A stretch of DNA of 15,066 nt from an uncultured Verrucomicrobiota bacterium (GTDB lineage Bacteria; Verrucomicrobiota; Kiritimatiellia; RFP12; UBA1067): contig CAMOXA010000017.1 of assembly GCA_946628745.1 (NCBI GenBank), positions 1-15,066 of the forward strand. The letters are read 5' to 3'. Shown here one piece after another: positions 5,901 to 12,811 of this stretch. The stretch's first letter is position 1; each line of letters starts with the position of its first letter. The translations under genes were made by a program, and so were the position numbers. The notes beneath the pieces are model-generated. The model was not told the origin of the DNA. It did not search any database and saw only the letters and a program-made list of their open reading frames with translations.

Positions 5901-7391
5901 ATGAAGTCTGTTCTGGCAGTCGTGTTTCTGCTGTTGGCTTCGCCGGCGCTTGCGGTGAAGCCGCGCGCTATCGTCGTGTTCTACGCCGACGATCTCGGCT
6001 ACGGCGACACATCGGCCTACGGACAGACAAAAGTGCCGACACCGAATCTGGAGAAACTCGCCGGCGAGGGGTGCAGATTCACGGACGCGCATTCCGCGAC
6101 GCCGATATGCACGCCGTCGCGCTTTTCGCTTCTCACAGGGCGGTATGCGTTCCGCCGGCCGGGCACGCGGATTCTGGACGGCGACGCGAAGCTCGTTTTG
6201 CCCGTCGAAGGCGACGGCGAAGAAAACGCGACGCTGCCCGTCTTGATGAAGCGCGCCGGCTATCGCACGGCGGCAATCGGCAAATGGCATCTCGGTCTTG
6301 GCGCCGGCGAGGGGCCGATCGAATGGAACGGCGAGATAAAGCCGTCTCCGCGCGAAGCAGGCTTCGACCGCTCGTTCGTCATGGCCGCGACGGCAGACCG
6401 CGTACCGTGCGTGTTCATAGAAGACGGTCGCGTCGCCGGACTCGATAGCTCGGATCCCATCGAGATCAGCTACGACCGTGTCCCTCGCAAGTGGCCTGAC
6501 GAGATCACGGCACGCACCAACCCGGAACTGCTCAAGGCCTGGGGCCGGCCGTCGGACAGGCAGCACGACAAGACGATAATAGACGGAATATCCAGAATCG
6601 GCCACATGCGCGGCGGCAAAGCGGCATGCTGGCGCGATCAGGACCTGTCGGACAGGATAACAGCCGAGGCGGAAAAGTTCATACGCGATTCGGCAGGCCG
6701 GCCGATTTTCCTGTATTTCGCCACGAACGACATCCACGTGCCGCGCGACCCTGCGCCGCGCTTCCGCGGCAAGAGCGCTCTTGGCATTCGCGGCGACGCC
6801 GCGGTTCAGATGGACGATGCACTGGGGCGCGTGAGACGCGCTCTCGCCGAGAACGGATATGACGACACTCTTTTTATCTTCACGAGCGACAACGGTCCGA
6901 AGGTGTCCGACGGATACGAGGACGGAGCGCGCGACGCATGGGAGGGGGAGAACCCGGCCGCTCCGTTCCGCGGCGGCAAGTACACTGTATACGAAGGCGG
7001 CACTCGCGTGCCCATGATTGTCGTGTGGCCGGGGCGTGTGAAGCCGGGCACGACGAGCGGAGCGCTCGTCTCCCAGACCGACTTCGCGCGTTCGCTCGCG
7101 AAGATAGCCGGCGTCGACGTGCCGGCCGGGGCGTGCGGCGACAGCCAGGAGCTGTCGAGTGCGATTCTTGGCGAAAGCGAGAAGGGGCGCGAGAGTCTTG
7201 TCGAACAGCCGGCATGGGGCGCATGGGGGTACAGGAAGGGCCCGTGGAAGCTCATCGACACGGCAAAGCCGCAGCTGTACCGTCTTGACGTCGATCCCGC
7301 GGAGACGGAAAATCTCGCCGCCGCGCATCCGGAAAAGGTCGGCGAACTTCGCGCCGAGCTGCGGGCGGCGTCCGCAGGCGCAATGCTGTAA
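5901..7391 (+). CDS. Secreted sulfatase (formylglycine-dependent, S1 family)
   Basis: 496 residues. A signal peptide (MKSVLAVVFLLLASPALA, cleavage near residue 18) indicates export. Metal ligands are in FYADDLGYGD (D30, D31). The sulfatase signature CTPSRFSLLTGRY places the catalytic cysteine, which must be converted to formylglycine, at C70. GKWHLG supplies K128 and H130, and FTSDNGPK supplies D330 and N331. These residues fit a complete type I sulfatase that removes sulfate esters from a glycan or small ester. The exact S1 subfamily and substrate are not evident. A cysteine-type enzyme needs FGE or an anaerobic radical-SAM maturase, and neither is in the window. The ATG at 5901 is preferred over the in-frame TTG at 5865 because that TTG is the -35 box and would spoil the signal peptide. 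The esterase follows after 41 bases. Confidence 0.93.
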   Translation: MKSVLAVVFLLLASPALAVKPRAIVVFYADDLGYGDTSAYGQTKVPTPNLEKLAGEGCRFTDAHSATPICTPSRFSLLTGRYAFRRPGTRILDGDAKLVLPVEGDGEENATLPVLMKRAGYRTAAIGKWHLGLGAGEGPIEWNGEIKPSPREAGFDRSFVMAATADRVPCVFIEDGRVAGLDSSDPIEISYDRVPRKWPDEITARTNPELLKAWGRPSDRQHDKTIIDGISRIGHMRGGKAACWRDQDLSDRITAEAEKFIRDSAGRPIFLYFATNDIHVPRDPAPRFRGKSALGIRGDAAVQMDDALGRVRRALAENGYDDTLFIFTSDNGPKVSDGYEDGARDAWEGENPAAPFRGGKYTVYEGGTRVPMIVVWPGRVKPGTTSGALVSQTDFARSLAKIAGVDVPAGACGDSQELSSAILGESEKGRESLVEQPAWGAWGYRKGPWKLIDTAKPQLYRLDVDPAETENLAAAHPEKVGELRAELRAASAGAML

Positions 7392-7417
7392 CGCACGAAA
7401 GTTTTTGACATGAAACG

Positions 7418-7423
7418 AAAGGA
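7418..7423 (+). promoter_or_regulatory. Shine-Dalgarno of the esterase gene
   Basis: AAAGGA lies 9 bases before the ATG at 7433. It favours that start over the in-frame TTG at 7424, which would sit on top of it. Confidence 0.55.
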
Positions 7424-7432
7424 TTGGCAAAG

Positions 7433-8530
7433 ATGAAAAAGCTGATGGCATCGGGCGTCGCGCTGGCTGCCGCTGCGGCGCTGGCCGAGTGTCGCGTCGA
7501 ACGCACCGAGACGAACCTCCCCGAAGGCTGTTATACTGTAACGGTCAGATTCGGCGACACCGCCGCCGCGACAAAGAACTGGGTGAAGGCCGAAGGCCGC
7601 CGTCTCATGCTTGGCGAGGTGGATACCGCGCCGGGCGAATTCAAGACCGAAAGCTTCACGGTCAACACACGCACCGCGCAATTGCCCGACGGACGCAAGG
7701 TCGGGCAGATGGGCGGCGACGGCAAGGAGTTGATGTGGGACGGCAAACTGACGCTCGACGTATTCACCGAAGGCGCGCCTCCGCCCAGTCCCGCGGTGTC
7801 GCCGGCCGAAGGCGCCGTCACGATCTTCGTCGTCGGCGATTCTACGGTGACGGACCAGGACGGAGAGCCGTGGGGCAGCTGGGGACAGTGCCTGCCGGCA
7901 CACTTCAAGGCCGGCACGGCGGTGGCCAACTACGCGCGCAGCGGCGCTACGCTCGCCAGCCTCAAGAGCTCCCTTCGCGAAGACAAGCTTTTTTCCGTCG
8001 CGAAGCCGGGCGACTATTTGTTCATCCAGTACGGTCATAACGACCAGAAGGACAAGACCGACAAGCTCGGCAACTACACGCGGCGGCTTGGCGCTCTCAT
8101 CGATCGCGCCAAGGCGGCCGGCCTGAAGGTGCTGGTCGTATCGTCCATGGAGCGCCGCCGTTTCGACGACAGCGGCAAGGCCTACCACACATTGCGCGAA
8201 ATGGCAGAGGCCGCCCGCGACACTGCCGCGGTGAAGGGCGTGCCGTTCTTCGATCTGAACGCGCGCAGCATTGTCATGTACGACGCGCTTGGTCCGGAAG
8301 GCACTAAGAAGATATTCAATTTCTCCGGACGCGAAGACAACACCCATCACAACATGCTGGGGGCGTACATATTCTCGAGAATCGTCCTCGACGGCGCGCG
8401 CGCGGCGTATCCCGAACTCGCCGGCCGCGTACGCCCGGGAATCGGGGAGTACGATTTCGCGCATCCGTCGCTTGACGTGCGCATTCCGCGCTCGAACAAA
8501 GTGGAAACACAAAAGCCAGACGAAAAGTGA
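7433..8530 (+). CDS. Secreted rhamnogalacturonan acetylesterase-like SGNH hydrolase (CE12-type)
   Basis: 365 residues with a signal peptide (about 1-18, ending ALA). A small beta-rich N-terminal domain (about 30-115) of the kind seen fused to such esterases is followed by an SGNH hydrolase domain (about 128-325). Catalytic blocks are visible: GDST with nucleophile S137, the YARSGATLASL block II region, FIQYGHNDQKD with N203, and DNTHHN with D302 and H305 as the rest of the triad. The block arrangement and spacing match the CE12/YxiM-like rhamnogalacturonan acetylesterases that deacetylate pectic side chains. The true ester substrate may differ. Together with the adjacent sulfatase it suggests work on a decorated (sulfated or acetylated) polysaccharide. 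Its TGA overlaps the GTG of the next gene, so it may head the regulatory operon downstream. Confidence 0.88.
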   Translation: MKKLMASGVALAAAAALAECRVERTETNLPEGCYTVTVRFGDTAAATKNWVKAEGRRLMLGEVDTAPGEFKTESFTVNTRTAQLPDGRKVGQMGGDGKELMWDGKLTLDVFTEGAPPPSPAVSPAEGAVTIFVVGDSTVTDQDGEPWGSWGQCLPAHFKAGTAVANYARSGATLASLKSSLREDKLFSVAKPGDYLFIQYGHNDQKDKTDKLGNYTRRLGALIDRAKAAGLKVLVVSSMERRRFDDSGKAYHTLREMAEAARDTAAVKGVPFFDLNARSIVMYDALGPEGTKKIFNFSGREDNTHHNMLGAYIFSRIVLDGARAAYPELAGRVRPGIGEYDFAHPSLDVRIPRSNKVETQKPDEK

Positions 8531-9156
8531 CAGCGGCCGATACATCGATAGCCCGCGCGACGGAAGGTTGCGCGTGGCACAGGCCTGAAGGAATGGCGAC
8601 ATCCCGCTTTCAGGCGTTTACTGAAGAGGTCGAGAGGAGAGTAGGCTCCGGCAACACCGAACTGCTGCGCGACATCGATCTCGCCATGAACTCCAAAGAC
8701 GCGATGCCAAGGTTTCTCGATTTCACCGAAGCGGAGGCCAAGGCGCTCGCGGCGAAGTCAGACGCCGGCGAGCGGCAGTTCATGAGCTACCTCGCTTTTC
8801 TCAACGAGTTGGCGTACCGCAGAGAATTCGGCCCGGCGCTGTGGGAGCGTGCGTCGGGCGTCGTCCCGTCGCTGGACTTTCTGCCGCCGACTTCGGGACA
8901 GGTGCGCGCGTCAAGGATGCCGCTGTACAGACTGCTCTGCAAGGTCTGGAACTGGGCGTTGATAATCATCGTGGGGGGCGTCTTCCCGATGATGATCATG
9001 CCGCTGTGCGGAATGAAGGTGTTCGGTACGAAATTCAACGGGCACGGCGCTCTGAGCCTGGCGGCGGTTTCGATGATGTGCGCGTGGATCGTCGCGGCGG
9101 CGATCGGGGCGATATGCTTCTGCGCGGCCAGGGCGATGCGCACGAGTGAAAGGTAG
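8527..9156 (+). CDS. Hypothetical protein with two C-terminal membrane helices
   Basis: 209 residues from the GTG at 8527, or 187 from the ATG at 8593. The GTG overlaps the preceding TGA (GTGA), a coupling pattern repeated through this operon. The ATG has GAAGGA directly touching it, which is too close for normal use. The start is therefore unsettled. Residues 24-130 are soluble, charged and mostly helical with no family I recognise. Two hydrophobic helices follow at about 139-163 and 174-201, with a short basic C-terminus. There are no histidine-kinase, transport or enzyme motifs. Its position just before an orphan response regulator suggests a membrane sensor or accessory role, but this rests only on context. 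Confidence 0.6.
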   Translation: MTAADTSIARATEGCAWHRPEGMATSRFQAFTEEVERRVGSGNTELLRDIDLAMNSKDAMPRFLDFTEAEAKALAAKSDAGERQFMSYLAFLNELAYRREFGPALWERASGVVPSLDFLPPTSGQVRASRMPLYRLLCKVWNWALIIIVGGVFPMMIMPLCGMKVFGTKFNGHGALSLAAVSMMCAWIVAAAIGAICFCAARAMRTSER

Positions 9157-9162
9157 CTGCAC

Positions 9163-9858
9163 ATGGAAGGCCGGCGCGAGATACTTGTCGTAGACGACGA
9201 TCCTGTGATTCGCCGCAGCTTCACGGACTTGTTCGAGTCGGAGGGCTATTCTGTGACGGTAGCGAAAGACGGCGCGGCCGGCGTCAAGAAGTTTCACGAA
9301 GTCAAGCCGGACGTCGTGCTGATGGATGTAATGATGCCGAAGATGAACGGCACTAAGGCGTGCGAGGCGATTCGCGAGGCGGATGCGCTGGTGCCGATTC
9401 TGTTTTTCACCGCTGCGCCGTCCGACGTGTCGCTCGTGCGCGGTCTGGGGTTCGGCGCCGACGACTATATCCCGAAAGACCGTTCGCCCGAGGAATTCCT
9501 GGCGCGGGTGCAGGCTGCCCTCAGGCGCTATGACGCATGCACCGGGCACATGGCGGCGGCGCGCGACGAGGCTGCGATCGGCAACGCGACGGTCGATTTC
9601 ACGCGCATGAAGATCGTCTGCCGCGGCAAGAGTGTGCAGATGACGCGCTCGGAGGGAATAGTCCTGAAACTGCTCGCGTCGACTCCCGGCCGATACTATT
9701 CCTACGAGAAGCTGTTCGCGGCTCTGTGCGGCGACAAGTACATGGGCGATGAGAGCTCGGTGCGCATGCTGATGAGCCGGATAAAGCACAAGCTCGGCGT
9801 GAAGGCGGGTAACCTCATCGTGTCGTCCCGCGGTCTCGGATACAAGCTCGTCAAATGA
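9163..9858 (+). CDS. OmpR/PhoB-family response regulator
   Basis: 231 residues. The receiver domain (about 5-121) has the acidic pocket at D11-D13, phospho-acceptor D55 in VVLMDVMMP, switch residue T83 and K105 in YIPKD. The DNA-binding winged helix (about 137-231) has the family hallmarks SYEKLFAALCGD, VRMLMSRIKHKLG and the C-terminal wing SRGLGYKLV. It should bind DNA as a phosphorylated dimer. No histidine kinase is encoded nearby, so the phosphate source is unknown. A GAAAGG Shine-Dalgarno lies 9 bases before the ATG. The gene starts 6 bases after the membrane-protein gene and overlaps the peptidase gene by ATGA. Confidence 0.95.
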   Translation: MEGRREILVVDDDPVIRRSFTDLFESEGYSVTVAKDGAAGVKKFHEVKPDVVLMDVMMPKMNGTKACEAIREADALVPILFFTAAPSDVSLVRGLGFGADDYIPKDRSPEEFLARVQAALRRYDACTGHMAAARDEAAIGNATVDFTRMKIVCRGKSVQMTRSEGIVLKLLASTPGRYYSYEKLFAALCGDKYMGDESSVRMLMSRIKHKLGVKAGNLIVSSRGLGYKLVK

Positions 9859-10463
9859 TCCGCAGCGGAGAGAACTTTGTCGATGGTGTGCGCGTGCTCG
9901 TCGAGCGGCGCAAAGTGCGGCGCATCGGCATTCGCGTCCTGCCCGGCGGTTGCGTCCGCCTGTCCGTACCGAAGCGTCTGGCGACGCTTGCGGACGGCGA
10001 GAGGTTCCTGCGCGAGAAGTGGCGGTGGGTTCTGAAGGCCCGCGCCGAGATGGCGGAGCGCTCCGCAGGGCCGTGCGCAGTGCCGCCGACAGAAGAGGAG
10101 CGCCGGCGCGTCGCCGCGTTTCTCGAACGTGCGACCGCGGAATGGGCGGCGCGCCTCGGCGAGGAGCCTGTCGCGTGCCGCATGCGCCGCATGAAGTCGC
10201 TGTGGGGCTCCTGCCACTGGCGGCGGCGCGTCATAACATACAACACCGATCTTGCGCGGGTGCCGGGCGAACTCGCAGAGTATGTCGTGGTGCACGAGCT
10301 CACTCACCTAAAGGCGCACAACCACGGCCCGGAATTCCAGTCGCTGATGGACGAGCGCCTGCCCGCGTGGCGCGAACTGAGGAGGCGGCTCAACAAAAGC
10401 GATTTTGCCGCGCCGCCGGCGCAGCGTGCGTGTCGCGTTGAGCAAATGACGCTGGCGTTATGA
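9855..10463 (+). CDS. YgjP/DUF45-type zinc metallopeptidase
   Basis: 202 residues, cytoplasmic, no signal peptide. The zinc site HELTHLKAHNHGPEF gives H147, E148 and H151 (HExxH), and H157 as the likely third ligand. MKSLWGSC (113-120) is the other hallmark of the YgjP-like/WSS1-like DUF45 family. The N-terminal segment VRRIGIRVLPGGCVRLSVPK fits the strand-rich start of that family. Members are small intracellular peptidases of poorly known substrate. It has no Shine-Dalgarno of its own and overlaps the response-regulator stop by ATGA, so translation is probably coupled. It also overlaps the sigma-like gene by ATGA. A role in cutting one of its operon partners is conceivable but unproven. Confidence 0.88.
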   Translation: MIRSGENFVDGVRVLVERRKVRRIGIRVLPGGCVRLSVPKRLATLADGERFLREKWRWVLKARAEMAERSAGPCAVPPTEEERRRVAAFLERATAEWAARLGEEPVACRMRRMKSLWGSCHWRRRVITYNTDLARVPGELAEYVVVHELTHLKAHNHGPEFQSLMDERLPAWRELRRRLNKSDFAAPPAQRACRVEQMTLAL

Positions 10464-11284
10464 AAGGCGCGTTTTCATGGAACGACCGGTACGCCGGCGA
10501 CGAGGCCTGGCGTGAATGGTTCGAGGTCTGCTCGGTGGCGTTGTGCGGCGACGGGCACGCGGCCGCGCTGCGCGCTCAGATCGAGGCGGCCATGTATGCC
10601 CGCCTCGCGAAATGCGGCGTGCCGAAGGATGATATGGGCGGAGAGGATCCGGTCGCGTTCTTCGACTCGTTTTTCAAACTCAAAGGCTCGCGCGAGTCGC
10701 CAAAGCCTCTCAAATCGTATTTCGCCTACAGGATAGCCGCGGAGGGCCTGCGGATGAGGGATTTCGCCTGCGGCACTCTTTTCGGCGCGGTCTCAGGCCG
10801 GGTGAGAGACATCGTAATCGACTGGATATCGGTCGCGAAAGGGTGGAAGCGCCGCAGCGTGTGCGGCGAAGACGGCCGCCGTCGCCAGGAATGGGAGACG
10901 TCGGCCACGGCGCCGGACGCCTCGACAGGGCCGGTCGACACGTCCGACCCGGCCGCTCTTCTGGACGTAGAGCCGATGCGCCGCGAAGCGGCGGCCGCGC
11001 TCGAGGCTGTCGGGACGAAAACAAGAACGGAAAAACCGGTTGTCGCGTTCCTTTTGTATTTGACGGCGCATGACGTGCCGCTTGTCGAGCCTGCCGTACT
11101 AGAGGTGCTTAACATGGGCAAGTCGCGCGCCTATCAACTCAGGGACAAAGTCGTGAAAGAGGCCGAAAGAGAGCTCAGACGCAGAGAGGGGGCGGACGAT
11201 CCGCTCTTCGCCCGCGTCATGCTCGAAACATGCGAAGAAGTCTTCGACGGCAGAATGGCTGGATTGTTTGGAGGCGGACGATGA
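10460..11284 (+). CDS. Divergent RNA polymerase sigma-factor-like protein
   Basis: 274 residues, cytoplasmic. I do not recognise a named family with certainty. The segment at about 62-130, including PLKSYFAYRIA and SGRVRDIVIDW, has the helical, basic and aromatic character of a sigma region-2-like module. A low-complexity charged linker follows (about 136-172). The C-terminal segment about 176-242, with VLNMGKSRAYQLRDKVVKEAE, resembles a region-4 helix-turn-helix. Together these suggest a distant ECF-type sigma factor or related DNA-binding regulator. Supporting context: the next gene, overlapping by ATGA, is a single-pass membrane protein as expected for an anti-sigma partner. The start at 10460 overlaps the preceding TGA and has no Shine-Dalgarno. 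The sigma assignment is inference; the protein could instead be a different helix-turn-helix regulator. Confidence 0.5.
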   Translation: MKGAFSWNDRYAGDEAWREWFEVCSVALCGDGHAAALRAQIEAAMYARLAKCGVPKDDMGGEDPVAFFDSFFKLKGSRESPKPLKSYFAYRIAAEGLRMRDFACGTLFGAVSGRVRDIVIDWISVAKGWKRRSVCGEDGRRRQEWETSATAPDASTGPVDTSDPAALLDVEPMRREAAAALEAVGTKTRTEKPVVAFLLYLTAHDVPLVEPAVLEVLNMGKSRAYQLRDKVVKEAERELRRREGADDPLFARVMLETCEEVFDGRMAGLFGGGR

Positions 11285-12660
11285 ATGAAATTTTCGAATG
11301 CGAATGGAGAGCCCGTCGTCATGGCGCGCCGGAAGCAAGGCTCGAGGGCGAGGCCCCTCGCCGCGACGCGGCTTTCGACGGGGATGTCGCGCCTGGCGAC
11401 ATCAGGATATTCGCCGACACGAACCGGCCGTTCGTCGCGCTGATACTGGAAGAGCGCGGACTCGCCGGTTGGCGCATCGTGCCGGTTTCCCCTTTTTCGG
11501 CTCCCGCCTCCACGCGCGAGATGGTGTCCGGCGGCAGAGTGTTCCAGCTTTGGAACGCGTGCACGGCGTCCCGCCGTTTTGTGGCGAGGAGTTGGCTGGT
11601 CGCGAAGCTCTCTGCGGACGAATCGGCGTCGCTGGCGGCCGCCGTTGAAGCCGCGAACCCCGGCCGCGTCACGGCCGGTGACGGAATGCTCGCCCGCTAT
11701 GAAAGGGAGTTTCTCGTTTCGGGCGGCAATTTCATTCCGCTGACGGTCTCCCGCCGGAAAACGCGCGAATACAGTCTCTTCGCCGGCGGATGGAAGGCCG
11801 CGGCGTCCGTTGCAATCGGCGCGGTGGCGCTCTACGCAGTCTTGTGGACGGGACGCGAGCGCATCCGCCGCGCATGCCGCGAGGCGTGGCACCCGGTCTC
11901 CATTGCGGCGGAGGACGACCCCGTCGAACTCGTTGGCGAACTTGCCGAGGATGAAACAGACGGCGGATTGCAGACTGCGGCGGAAGCAGTCGTCGCTGAA
12001 GCCGGCACGATCGTCGTCGCGGCCGAAACGCCGGAGACGCCTCTGCCGCGGCAGTTCGTCCGACCGACCGATGGGCGCACTCTCGCAGACGCCGCGCTGG
12101 TCGGGCGGCTGCCGGCGGCGCGCCTGAAGATGGCCGGTGACGGGTTCTTCACTGACACGCTTTCCATGCCTCGTTCGATTCTGTCGCTCGGCACGGAAAA
12201 AGCAGTCATGTCGGTCGCGGGCGATGTTTACGGGAGCGTCCAGAGCGAGACCGAGGTCTCCGTCGACGGACCGAAGGTCGAATGTCTCGCGGCGGTATGC
12301 CCGTGGAACGTTCGCTCGATATTGTTGAATGTGAGGGGCGAGGTCGCCGACAGCGCCGAGGTGGAGGTGATATTCGACGCTGAAACGGTCGGCTGCTGGC
12401 GGCTGGTCGCGGGCGGCGGGACGAGGCCGCTCAATGCATTCTACGAGGCGAGGCCGCGCGGAGACGACGCGCCGCCGCCGCGGGAGTTCTGCCAGGTGGG
12501 CGTGAAGTGGCGCGCCGCGTCCGGAGAAAGGCGGCGCATCGTCCCCGTCCGCGAGGCAGACATCGCCGAAATGGATGATGTGCCGGAGCGCCTGGCGCCG
12601 GTCCACGCGACGCCGGCAGTGCCGTCAAACGACGATGTCGGTGTCGACGCCTTGCTGTAG
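11281..12660 (+). CDS. Single-pass membrane protein, putative anti-sigma or YfbK-like partner
   Basis: 459 residues. The N-terminal cytosolic domain (about 36-115) is rich in strands and aromatics, with IRIFADTNRPFVALILEE and GGRVFQLWNA. One transmembrane helix is at about 169-190, flanked by basic residues. An acidic, proline/alanine-rich stretch (about 205-262) leads to an exported C-terminal domain. There, CPWNVRSILLNVRG (340-353) followed by a strand pattern ending VGCWRLVAGGG (370-380) recalls the segments that flank the von Willebrand A domain in YfbK-type proteins, but no MIDAS motif (DxSxS) is present. It follows the sigma-like gene with an ATGA overlap and has a GGAGG Shine-Dalgarno 6 bases before the ATG. 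A membrane anti-sigma factor or signal-receiving scaffold is the best guess. It is the last gene of the operon. Confidence 0.5.
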   Translation: MNEIFECEWRARRHGAPEARLEGEAPRRDAAFDGDVAPGDIRIFADTNRPFVALILEERGLAGWRIVPVSPFSAPASTREMVSGGRVFQLWNACTASRRFVARSWLVAKLSADESASLAAAVEAANPGRVTAGDGMLARYEREFLVSGGNFIPLTVSRRKTREYSLFAGGWKAAASVAIGAVALYAVLWTGRERIRRACREAWHPVSIAAEDDPVELVGELAEDETDGGLQTAAEAVVAEAGTIVVAAETPETPLPRQFVRPTDGRTLADAALVGRLPAARLKMAGDGFFTDTLSMPRSILSLGTEKAVMSVAGDVYGSVQSETEVSVDGPKVECLAAVCPWNVRSILLNVRGEVADSAEVEVIFDAETVGCWRLVAGGGTRPLNAFYEARPRGDDAPPPREFCQVGVKWRAASGERRRIVPVREADIAEMDDVPERLAPVHATPAVPSNDDVGVDALL

Positions 12661-12690
12661 CAGTGCCGCCACAGCCGGTCGACAAGATAG

Positions 12691-12719
12691 AGTCCGCGCT
12701 TTGCTCACGGTTATTTTTT
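12691..12719 (+). terminator. Possible weak terminator after the operon
   Basis: An imperfect GC-rich hairpin around CCGCGC-TTT-GC…CGG (about 12694-12710) is followed by TTATTTTTT. The stem is bulged, so termination strength is doubtful. Position after the last gene of the long operon fits. Confidence 0.25.
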
Positions 12720-12753
12720 CGTTATATTCACGGTCCGGTCGTTTGAAATATTG

Positions 12754-12759
12754 TATAAT
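12754..12759 (+). promoter_or_regulatory. -10 box (TATAAT) of the GH3 gene
   Basis: A perfect TATAAT preceded by TTG lies 52 bases before the ATG at 12812. The expected -35 position (about 12731-12736) reads CGGTCC and is poor, so an activator or an alternative factor may be needed. Transcription from here would give a leader of about 45 bases, unlike the leaderless layout of two other promoters in the window. Confidence 0.5.
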
Positions 12760-12772
12760 ACTCTTGCAAACT

Positions 12773-12782
12773 TGACATGTCA
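12773..12782. promoter_or_regulatory. Palindrome TGACATGTCA in the GH3 leader
   Basis: A perfect 10-base palindrome sits 13 bases downstream of the TATAAT and would lie at or just after the transcription start. A dyad there is where a repressor would block transcription. It is short enough to arise by chance. Confidence 0.3.
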
Positions 12783-12811
12783 GTCGACAACTCCAAAGAA
12801 AGCGAGGTAAT

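Noticed and set aside
5751..7451. Long antisense open frame across the sulfatase gene (566 codons)
   Set aside because: The plus strand encodes a full sulfatase with signal peptide and active-site signature. The antisense product shows only composition-biased sequence.
6806..8602. Long antisense open frame across the sulfatase/esterase junction
   Set aside because: It spans two well-supported plus-strand genes and has no domain or ribosome-binding support.
11134..12606. Antisense open frame opposite the membrane partner gene
   Set aside because: The plus-strand frame fits the overlapping ATGA operon, has GGAGG before its start and encodes a credible membrane helix. The antisense frame has none of these.
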